DNA of 64,000 bases from contig NZ_JRFC01000014.1 of assembly GCF_000769075.1 (NCBI RefSeq), positions 643,911 to 707,910 on the forward strand, read 5' to 3'. Below the pieces are notes generated by a model, which worked only from the letters and a program-made list of their open reading frames with translations, was not told the origin of the DNA and searched no databases. Every line of letters begins with the position of its first letter. Position 1 is the stretch's first letter. This document shows, piece by piece, positions 57,398 through 64,000 of this stretch. The stretch is from Porphyromonas sp. COT-290 OH3588. GTDB taxonomy: Bacteria > Bacteroidota > Bacteroidia > Bacteroidales > Porphyromonadaceae. The position numbers and the translations under genes were made by a program.

Positions 57398-58753
57398 CTA
57401 CACGCGCCACATTTCCTCCTCCGTTGGCTCTACAATCTTGTCGGAGAGTGGAGCGATGCGAGAGATATTGAGCAGGTGTTTGTAGGTGAAGTTCTCTGAG
57501 ATAGAGTTATTCCCCCAAGTGCCACAGCCCAAGGTGTTGGTTACGGCTAGGCCATTGCGGATATGTCCGCCAGCAGTCGTGGCACTAGGAGCATTGACTA
57601 CGATACGCGAAACCGTTAGCTCCGAGCCTGCCAAAATGATATGCGCCTGATTGTTTGAGTGGATCGCTGCGGTGTGTCCGTTGCCTTCGTTCGCTAGATT
57701 TGTGCGTGCGATCTCTACAGCTTGCTCGAAATGTTCGTAGGCGAGTGTACACATCACGGGACACATCTTCTCCTTGCAGATGACGTCCTCGGCACCCACA
57801 CCACGAGCCTCTACCATGATTACTCGAGTGCCCTCGGGGATACTGATGCCAGCCTTATTGGCGATGAAATGAACGCTCTGACCAACGATATCCTTGGCGA
57901 GGTGCCCATCCGAGAAAATTGCCTGACGGATGCGATCACCCTCTTCCTCAGAGCAGAAATAAGCACCATGAGCACGGAAAGCATCGAAGACGATGTCCTT
58001 ATCGGCTTGGTGGTAGATCACACTCTGTTCGCCCGAGCAAATGATGCCGTTGTCGAAAGTTCTGCCTGCGATGATCTTCTTAGCTGCCTCATGGTAGTCG
58101 ATATTACGGTCTACGATCACCTGCACATTGCCTGCACCAACCCCGAACGAAGGCTTACCCGAGGAGTATGCCGAGCGCACCATATCCATACCGCCCGTAG
58201 CAACCACCACATCGACGGCCTTCATCAGCTCTTGAGTCTTCTCGATGCTTGGCTCCTCAATGATCTGAATCATCGCCTCTGGCACCCCGAATGGGGCGAT
58301 CGCCTCCTTGATTAGGCGTACGGCGTGAGCCGAACAGTGCTTACTGCGAGGGTGAGGAGCCACGATGATAGCATTGCAGGTCTTCAGAGCGAAGATGATA
58401 TTGCTCATGGGCGTTACGACTGGGTTGGTCGTTGGGGTGATACTCCCCACCACGCCGATAGGTTTGGCTACCTCGATCATACCCGTGCGGTCGTCGATGT
58501 TGATGATTCCGACCGACTTCTTGCCCTTGAGGTTGTACCAAACGCCCTTAGACTTACCCTTACACTTGGCTACTTTGTCTTCATACACGCCCATACCAGT
58601 TTCATCTACCGACTCACGAGCCAGCACCTCGGCGTTGTCATAGATCACTTTGGCCGCTGCGTGACAGATACGATCGACCGACTCTTGGTTGTGTCTGGCT
58701 TGAAACTCACGTTGAGCCTCACGAGCTAGACGGATCATTTCCTTGATTTCCAT
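57398..58753 (-). CDS. sucD: CoA-acylating succinate-semialdehyde dehydrogenase
   Basis: Reduces succinyl-CoA to succinate semialdehyde with NAD(P)H. 451 residues of the aldehyde dehydrogenase fold; catalytic Cys239 in TFDNGIICSGEQSV. Cofactor-side motifs are VVGSITPTTNPVVTPMSN and GKPSFGVGAGNVQVIVDR. The size and Cys position match the Porphyromonas SucD type. 30 bases after 4hbD. Confidence 0.94.
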   Translation of the reverse strand: MEIKEMIRLAREAQREFQARHNQESVDRICHAAAKVIYDNAEVLARESVDETGMGVYEDKVAKCKGKSKGVWYNLKGKKSVGIINIDDRTGMIEVAKPIGVVGSITPTTNPVVTPMSNIIFALKTCNAIIVAPHPRSKHCSAHAVRLIKEAIAPFGVPEAMIQIIEEPSIEKTQELMKAVDVVVATGGMDMVRSAYSSGKPSFGVGAGNVQVIVDRNIDYHEAAKKIIAGRTFDNGIICSGEQSVIYHQADKDIVFDAFRAHGAYFCSEEEGDRIRQAIFSDGHLAKDIVGQSVHFIANKAGISIPEGTRVIMVEARGVGAEDVICKEKMCPVMCTLAYEHFEQAVEIARTNLANEGNGHTAAIHSNNQAHIILAGSELTVSRIVVNAPSATTAGGHIRNGLAVTNTLGCGTWGNNSISENFTYKHLLNISRIAPLSDKIVEPTEEEMWRV

Positions 58754-58783
58754 TGCTAGTTATTGGTTTGGTTGTTTAGGTTC

Positions 58784-59899
58784 CTAATAGAGTTGTGTAT
58801 AGATCTGAGCGATTTCGTCCTCCGAGAAGGGAACGTAGTTATTCGCCAAAAGACGTTGCTGAGTGGCAAGTACAGCCTTGGCGAAGCCTCGGCATTCCTC
58901 CTCCTGCATACCATACTCACGGAGCGGACGGCGTGCGATGAGCTGACCGAGTAGCGCATCGAGTGCCTCGTAGACCTCGCTAGGCTGACACTCTAGATGC
59001 TCGGCGAGCTTCTGCTCTAGGGCAACGATGGAGCCAGTAGGGTTCTTCTGATGATAGAGCTTGAACACAGCCGTGAAGAACTGATAGTTCGCCTCCCCGT
59101 GTGGCACGTGATAGTTCCCTCCTAGAGGGTACGATAGCGCATGTACAGCCCCTACACCGACATTACCGAAGGCGATACCTGCCATATTCGCAGCCGTGAG
59201 CATCTCACTAGCGTACTCATGTCTAGCCTCAGGGTTGCCCGCAATCTTGCGGAAGACACCTATGATGATGCGCATAGCCTCTAGGCTAAAGATGTGCGAA
59301 TAGGCATTGGCTCGGGGCGACACGTAGGCCTCGACAGCGTGGATAAGTGCGTCGATCGAAGCGGCTGCATAGAAGCGAAATGGTAGGCCGCGAAGCAATT
59401 CGGGTATTATGACCGCATCATCAGCCACGATTGCATCATCGGCCAAGCCCATTTTGGTATGTCTGCTCTTGATTTCGGCGATTGAGATATTCGTTACTTC
59501 GCTACCAGTACCACAAGTGGTAGGTACGATGACCAGTTTCTTCGCCTTCTTCAGCTCTATCTTGCGTTCGAAAGCATCAAGCGCCGAGGTCAGTCCGTCC
59601 AAGACGAATAGCTTAGAAATATCGATGACCGTACCACCCCCAATCGCGATGACTCTGTCGTAGCTAATGCCCTTGAGGTCGCCGAGGATTTTATCCATCA
59701 TTTCGTCCGAAGGCTCTCCCATACCGTAGTGCTCCTGCATGACGAAGTGGCAAGGCAGGCCGCAAGCCTTCATGAAAGGCTCGTAGAGGAACTCATTGGT
59801 AATCACAAGATCTCGCTCGCCGAGGGCGAAGGCTTCAGCGAAAGCCTTAAAGTCGGCAAACTCGTGAACTGTAGTTTTCAGTTTGAATAGTTGCATCAC
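58784..59899 (-). CDS. 4hbD: 4-hydroxybutyrate dehydrogenase (iron-dependent alcohol dehydrogenase)
   Basis: Reduces succinate semialdehyde to 4-hydroxybutyrate. 371 residues. Nucleotide site IGGGTVIDISK and PTTCGTGSEVTN; metal ligands in the Asp of SIDALIHAVEAYVSPRA, its His, and HALSYPLGGNYHVPHGEAN. 6 bases after the CoA-transferase stop is its start, so the two are tightly coupled. Confidence 0.93.
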   Translation of the reverse strand: MMQLFKLKTTVHEFADFKAFAEAFALGERDLVITNEFLYEPFMKACGLPCHFVMQEHYGMGEPSDEMMDKILGDLKGISYDRVIAIGGGTVIDISKLFVLDGLTSALDAFERKIELKKAKKLVIVPTTCGTGSEVTNISIAEIKSRHTKMGLADDAIVADDAVIIPELLRGLPFRFYAAASIDALIHAVEAYVSPRANAYSHIFSLEAMRIIIGVFRKIAGNPEARHEYASEMLTAANMAGIAFGNVGVGAVHALSYPLGGNYHVPHGEANYQFFTAVFKLYHQKNPTGSIVALEQKLAEHLECQPSEVYEALDALLGQLIARRPLREYGMQEEECRGFAKAVLATQQRLLANNYVPFSEDEIAQIYTQLY

Positions 59900-59905
59900 T
59901 TTACT

Positions 59906-61201
59906 CTATTTATTGAACTTCTGATCATAAAACTCTTGGAGCTCTGCCCTGAAGTCGGGATGTGCTATGGCAATTAGTGCCTCGGCTCGCTCACGCAGGC
60001 TACGCCCCTTGAGGTGCGCTAGACCATATTCGGTGACGATGTAGTCCACTTCGTTGCGCGAGGTCGTGACGGCTGCACCCGTCGCTAGGTGAGGCACGAT
60101 GCGCGAGGCCTTACCCCCACGAGCCGTCGAGGGAATGGCGATGATGCTCTTGCCACCACGAGACATTGACGCTCCACGGACGTAATCGACCTGTCCGCCC
60201 ACTCCGCTAAACTGCTTATCTCCCATCGACTCGGCTACGACCTGCCCCATCAGATCGACTTCGATACAGCTGTTAATACTGATCATACGATCGTTCTGGG
60301 CAATGACTGCAGGGCTATTGACGTAGTCTACGGGGTAGAGCCAAACGTCTGGGTTCTTGTCCACGAAGCGATAGAGCTCCTCGCTCCCCATGAGGAAGGT
60401 AGAGACCATCTTGCCCGGATGCAAGCTCTTGCTCTTACCCGTAATCACGCCCGAGCGAACGAGCTCCACGACCCCGTCGGAGAACATCTCGGTGTGGATG
60501 CCTAGATCTTTCTTGTCGCCCAAGAAGAGCAATACAGCATCAGGAATAGCTCCTATCCCCAGCTGTAGCGTCGCTCCGTCGGGGATCAGACTAGCACAGT
60601 GCCGCCCAATGGCTTGCTCCACCTCGCCTGCCTTAGCCTTGGGAATGGTGTAGAGTGGATAGTCGCAGAGGACGATATGGTCTAGTCTGGAGACGTGAAT
60701 GAGGTTATCACCACCGACGAAAGGCATCTGCTTATTGACCTCGGCAATGACTAGACGAGCACGCTCTGTGGCAGGCTTAGTATAGTCGCAGGAAATCCCG
60801 AAGCTACAGTAGCCCTCGGCATTGGGCTCGGAGACCTGAATCATCGAGACGTCGATGTGTAGCAGTCCCTCACGCATCATCTTGGGCACTTCGTGGAAGT
60901 AGATCGGGCAATAGTCGGCACGAGCCTCATCGACTGCGGTACGAGAGTTAGCTCCGACGAAGTTTGTACGATGGCGGAAGTGTCCGGCCATCTCAGGGAG
61001 CATATACTCCCCCGGGCCGAGACAAAGCATGTGATAGATATCAACACCCTCGAAGGCTTCTTTCTGCTCCGTGAGTGCCTTGACTAGCGTCTGTGGTACG
61101 GCTGCGGCATGACCTAGAGCGATGCGCTCGCCACTGCGGATGTGCCGAACGGCCTCGGATGCTGTTGTCTGCCGCTCTTTGTAGGTTTCGGTCCAGTTCA
61201 T
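59906..61201 (-). CDS. abfT: 4-hydroxybutyrate CoA-transferase
   Basis: Moves CoA from acetyl-CoA (or butyryl-CoA) to 4-hydroxybutyrate. 431 residues; IALGHAAAVPQTLVKAL, NAEGYCSFGISCDYTKP, LQLGIGAIPDAVLLFLG, HTEMFSDGV and GVGGQVDYVRGASMSRGG. It is roughly two-thirds identical by eye to the protein at 12998. Lies between nifU and 4hbD. Confidence 0.93.
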   Translation of the reverse strand: MNWTETYKERQTTASEAVRHIRSGERIALGHAAAVPQTLVKALTEQKEAFEGVDIYHMLCLGPGEYMLPEMAGHFRHRTNFVGANSRTAVDEARADYCPIYFHEVPKMMREGLLHIDVSMIQVSEPNAEGYCSFGISCDYTKPATERARLVIAEVNKQMPFVGGDNLIHVSRLDHIVLCDYPLYTIPKAKAGEVEQAIGRHCASLIPDGATLQLGIGAIPDAVLLFLGDKKDLGIHTEMFSDGVVELVRSGVITGKSKSLHPGKMVSTFLMGSEELYRFVDKNPDVWLYPVDYVNSPAVIAQNDRMISINSCIEVDLMGQVVAESMGDKQFSGVGGQVDYVRGASMSRGGKSIIAIPSTARGGKASRIVPHLATGAAVTTSRNEVDYIVTEYGLAHLKGRSLRERAEALIAIAHPDFRAELQEFYDQKFNK

Positions 61202-61221
61202 AGCGTAGGTTTTGGTTGGTT

Positions 61222-61530
61222 CTAAGGTTGGAGTTTGCGCTGACGTAGGATTGCTTTAGCTTGCTGGAGCAAATCTTCGCTGACGCCCTGCCGCAGGGCT
61301 ACTTGCAGGGTATCGTCGCCGAAAGCCTCACGGACGATGCTCTGGACGACACGCTCCATAGTGTCGTTGAGCGAAGGACAAGAGCTACACGAACCGAGGA
61401 AGCGTACCCGAATGAGCTTACCCTTGACTTCTACGAGCTCTAGATCGCCTCCGTGCTGAAGCAAGAGGGGGCGAACCCTCTTGCTAAGCACTTCACTCAC
61501 GTTCTCAGTATTGAATGACAAAGCATTCAT
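61222..61530 (-). CDS. NifU C-terminal-domain Fe-S scaffold protein
   Basis: 102 residues, the Nfu-type domain alone: HGGDLELVEVKGKLIRVRFL and the cluster ligands Cys48 and Cys51 in GSCSSCPSL. These proteins carry a 4Fe-4S cluster to a target. It sits 4 bases after abfD, whose product holds a 4Fe-4S cluster, so AbfD is the obvious client. Confidence 0.92.
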   Translation of the reverse strand: MNALSFNTENVSEVLSKRVRPLLLQHGGDLELVEVKGKLIRVRFLGSCSSCPSLNDTMERVVQSIVREAFGDDTLQVALRQGVSEDLLQQAKAILRQRKLQP

Positions 61531-61534
61531 ATCT

Positions 61535-62995
61535 CTATTGATCTAGCGATACGTCTATCTTGGCGATCTTGCGTGCTAGCTCCTTCTTGCCTTCTAGGTC
61601 GCTCTGGCGAGCGATCATGATGCGCTGTGCTTGAGGCGAGCCAGCTCCGTGCATACTCTCGGTACGGTATCCCACGGCTGCCGTACCCAGCGTGATATTC
61701 TCTATTAGGCGTAGTATGCGCATACGGTTCTCTACGTTTTTGCCCTTAGCTCCTACCATATACTTACGTACTACCTTGCCAAGCTCGGGGTGGCGTAGGT
61801 CTGCCTCGCTAGGCATCGTCACCATGATACCGCCTGCTATATCCTCGGCCAGGCGTGCGATCTCGTAAGGGAAGCGAGTAATGTTTTGCTTACATACGTT
61901 AGCCAGTAGCAGGTCTACCATGTAGTTGCCAGCCTTCATGGGCTTACCCTCGCTCGAGCAGGCGATACCACAGGCGTATAGGGTTTCGTTCAGGTGCGTC
62001 ATCTCGATGATCTTGTCCTTGATGTGGGTAGCCTTAGGTACGCCATTGTAATCGGCAGCAAGTGCAGCTGCACCGATCAGCACGTCACCCACACCGACCT
62101 TACAGCCTCCGTAGCTCTGGCGGTGGTAACCAGCGAATCGCTCTACCATAAGGCCTGCGAACTGATACTCACGGCACATGAATACACGGTCATTGGGAAT
62201 AAACACTCGGTCGAAAACAACAAGTGCTTCGTGGCCACCAAACTCAGTATTACCGGGGTCGATGTCATGATACTCCTCACTCTTGCGTGTGTCGCAGCTC
62301 TGTCGACCGTAGATCATGAGGATCCCCTCGGCGTCGCTAGGGCAAGCAAACGACACGGCATAGTCGGCATCCTCCTCACGCATGGCGATTGTGGGCATGA
62401 TGAGATGTTCGTGCGAATTGACGGCACCCGTCTGATGCGCCTTCGCTCCCGAAACGATAATCCCGTCCTCACGTATCTCGTCGATATGTAGATAGAGATC
62501 GGGGTCTTCTTGCTGCGAGGGTGAGAGTCCACGATCCCCCTTGGGGTCGGTCATAGCTCCATCGACCACGAGGTCATTGTCCTGCACATACTTTAGATAC
62601 TCGACAAAGCGCTTATGGTACTCAGTGCCCAGCTCCTCGTCCATCTCATAGGTAGTAGAGTAAATGGCGTTGAAGGCGTCCATACCTACACAGCGCTGGA
62701 AGCACGATGCGGTCTTCTGGCCCAGCAGGCGCTGCATCTTAACCTTGTTTTTGAGGTCCTCGGTGCTCTGGTGTAGGTGACAAAATCGGTTGATACGCTT
62801 GCCTGTAAGGTTCGACACTGCGGTCATGACCTCTTGATACTCGGGCATCTGCGCCAGTTCGTAGGTCATACCCACAGAGTTCATAGAGGGGCGAATGATA
62901 GGGTGGTCTACGGGATTGTCGATTTTCTCACCCATGAACCAAACATTCAGGTTCATCTTCCTGAGGCTGTCTTCGTACTCTTTTCTGGTCATCAT
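61535..62995 (-). CDS. abfD: 4-hydroxybutyryl-CoA dehydratase / vinylacetyl-CoA isomerase
   Basis: Radical dehydration of 4-hydroxybutyryl-CoA to crotonyl-CoA; FAD and 4Fe-4S enzyme. 486 residues. Cluster ligands: Cys98 and Cys102 (SCFQRC), His291 and Cys298 (YHRQSYGGC), equivalent with a one-residue shift to the Clostridium aminobutyricum set 99/103/292/299. The oxygen-sensitive chemistry fits an anaerobe. First gene of the operon; a cobalamin riboswitch lies about 260 bases upstream. The start may be the first or second Met. Confidence 0.95.
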   Translation of the reverse strand: MMTRKEYEDSLRKMNLNVWFMGEKIDNPVDHPIIRPSMNSVGMTYELAQMPEYQEVMTAVSNLTGKRINRFCHLHQSTEDLKNKVKMQRLLGQKTASCFQRCVGMDAFNAIYSTTYEMDEELGTEYHKRFVEYLKYVQDNDLVVDGAMTDPKGDRGLSPSQQEDPDLYLHIDEIREDGIIVSGAKAHQTGAVNSHEHLIMPTIAMREEDADYAVSFACPSDAEGILMIYGRQSCDTRKSEEYHDIDPGNTEFGGHEALVVFDRVFIPNDRVFMCREYQFAGLMVERFAGYHRQSYGGCKVGVGDVLIGAAALAADYNGVPKATHIKDKIIEMTHLNETLYACGIACSSEGKPMKAGNYMVDLLLANVCKQNITRFPYEIARLAEDIAGGIMVTMPSEADLRHPELGKVVRKYMVGAKGKNVENRMRILRLIENITLGTAAVGYRTESMHGAGSPQAQRIMIARQSDLEGKKELARKIAKIDVSLDQ

Positions 62996-63255
62996 ATCGG
63001 TCTAACGATTATCAGTGAAACGTTTAAGTAATAATTCCGATAGTTAAGTTTGGCACGCACGAGCCCCGAGGTCTGCCGACGCAGCATCTCGCATAGCACT
63101 CAAAGTCTACGCACAAGTATCCACAACAGCATATTGCATCGAGGTACAATATCCCTCAACGCACAGCGGAGCACGAGCCTAAAATAGTTTTAGTCTTGTC
63201 TGAATTTATTTCGGTCGCTTCGTCACCTCTCTACCCCAAGGTGGGAAACATCGCT
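62996..63255 (-). other. Leader between riboswitch and abfD
   Basis: About 260 bases with no gene. It contains the sequence TAAAACTATT (minus strand, 63192-63183) that can pair with the riboswitch body. No typical terminator with a T run was seen, which suggests control of translation or a Rho-type mechanism. Confidence 0.5.
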
Positions 63256-63445
63256 TGTCATGGGCAGGTCTTCTGACTTCTCCTAGTTTTACGCCTTCCC
63301 GCTTGTCTGTAATAAGCCTAAGCAGTGGCATCGGAATGTAAAACTATTGTGTCTAATGGAGTTACAGCTGGGGGGACAGTCCCGGTCTTGCACCGTAGTT
63401 CCCTTTTAAGCCAATCGATTGACTACCGACTGATCACCTATGACA
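63256..63445 (-). ncRNA. Cobalamin riboswitch
   Basis: On the minus strand the order matches the class I aptamer: AGGTGATCAGTCGG, AAAAGGGAAC, GGTGCAAGACCGGGACTGTC, CCCCAGCTGTAA, GATGCCACTG (63323-63329 holds the core), GGGAAGGCG, and GAGAAGTCAGAAGACCTGCC (63263-63273 holds GAAGACCTGCC). The outer stem closes with ATGACA/TGTCAT at 63440-63445 and 63256-63261. It lies upstream of abfD, so adenosylcobalamin is expected to repress the butyrate operon. A possible switch pairing lies further on (63183-63192). Confidence 0.93.
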
Positions 63446-63449
63446 GAGG

Positions 63450-63457
63450 CAAAGATA
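63450..63457 (-). promoter_or_regulatory. -7 box of the butyrate operon promoter
   Basis: TATCTTTG on the minus strand, a full TAnnTTTG match. Transcription would begin right at the 5' edge of the riboswitch outer stem. A TTG lies 24 bases upstream, slightly beyond the usual distance. Confidence 0.65.
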
Positions 63458-63627
63458 GAAACAATTATGGAATAAAATACACAATCAGCATTTTTCTGTA
63501 ATAAATTCTCTCCTTAACCCACCTCCACGACTCTGAAATATACGGACAACAAAAATTTACATTTGCTGATTACATTTATAGTGTATTGAATGCAATCTGC
63601 TGGAGGTTAGGCTCCGAGAGTGGAGGT

Positions 63628-63965
63628 CTTGTATTTGGGCTCTAGGAGGCTCTAGATTGAGCGCAGTGGCGTTTAGGCTCCTTGGCTCCAGAGAAGTGGA
63701 GATCGTCGCTTACAGAAGATGCTTTTAACTTGTTATCAACTAGGGTTATAGATGCATTTCTGGCGGTGTTCTGCTCCCTTGTGGCACATTTCCGAGTATT
63801 TCTTCCCATTGATTTCTTCAGATTGATGGACACATCACAACAGATTGACCCATCAATCCGCATAAATCTTCCCATCAATTTTTCCCAACCCCTCTGCCGC
63901 CCTTTACAAACTACTACCCCATTCCCCAAAATCCGAGCATAAATCCTTTACATACCTTAACAGAA
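63628..63965 (+). repeat. 340-bp dispersed repeat, copy 6
   Basis: Head TTGTATTTGGGCTCTAGGAG, GGCTCTAGATTGAGCG, tail hairpin CCATTGATTT/AGATTGATGG, CAGATTGACCCATCAATCCG, ATCTTCCCATCAAT, end ACATACCTTAACAGAA. Its middle part is replaced by other sequence compared with copies 3 and 5. Confidence 0.75.
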
Positions 63966-64000
63966 ACTTAGATCAATAACACCCGTTTATCCCCTATCTG

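Noticed and set aside
57722..58315. 197-codon plus-strand open frame
   Set aside because: Antisense to sucD, which has full family motifs and the catalytic Cys.
61994..62491. 165-codon plus-strand frame
   Set aside because: Antisense to abfD.

Overview
The window looks like a chromosomal piece of a Porphyromonas-like anaerobe (Bacteroidota, Bacteroidales). Four things point there: surface proteins ending in type IX secretion (T9SS) sorting domains, a SusC/SusD pair, promoters of the Bacteroidota form TTG-N19-21-TAnnTTTG, and a complete succinyl-CoA to butyryl-CoA fermentation operon of the 4-hydroxybutyrate type. No rRNA, tRNA or CRISPR array was recognised.

Layout. 1-4.0 kb: minus-strand housekeeping genes (a cut-off outer-membrane-like protein, obg, adk, hpt, ychF). 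4.1-8.9 kb: a decayed IS982-type element, then two divergent leucine-rich-repeat (LRR) T9SS cargo genes separated by repeat-rich DNA. 9-12.9 kb: trpS, a DUF3127 protein, rlmH and a phosphoethanolamine-transferase-like enzyme. 13-19.4 kb: a CoA-transferase and a SusC/SusD pair. 19.4-20.5 kb: gene-free DNA with a dispersed repeat, an IS end and a gene remnant. 20.5-25.8 kb: a six-gene operon (dCMP deaminase, S41 protease, 5-formyl-THF cyclo-ligase, DUF4199, GT2, ApbE). 26-28.8 kb: a secreted cargo gene flanked by direct repeats, then a GAF-type methionine sulfoxide reductase. 29-35 kb: mfd, a sirtuin, a small exported protein and two methyltransferases. 35.3-38.1 kb: a large LRR T9SS protein. 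38.9-47.4 kb: a receptor-gene stump, then rplQ to rpsH (the distal part of the spc/alpha ribosomal clusters with secY, map, infA, rpmJ). 47.9-50.6 kb: an A+T-rich Sau3AI-like restriction-modification pair lying where the operon would normally continue upstream into rpsN/rplE, followed by rplY. 52-54 kb: a GH16 lipoprotein and an acyltransferase. 54.3-63.5 kb: the butyrate operon abfD-nifU-abfT-4hbD-sucD-bcd-etfB-etfA, preceded by a cobalamin riboswitch.

How it fits together. The butyrate operon holds every enzyme from succinyl-CoA to butyryl-CoA, a NifU-like Fe-S scaffold next to the Fe-S enzyme AbfD, and a B12 sensor at its head. The competing succinate-to-propionate route needs adenosylcobalamin, so the riboswitch may decide which acid is made. 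The CoA-transferase at 13.0-14.3 kb is a close paralogue of AbfT and could perform the last butyryl-CoA/acetate exchange.

Gene-free stretches carry several dispersed repeat families. The most notable is a roughly 340-bp element present six times, with two hairpins whose arms vary but keep pairing, often through G-U. There are also five copies of a terminator-like hairpin and two copies of a MITE-like element.
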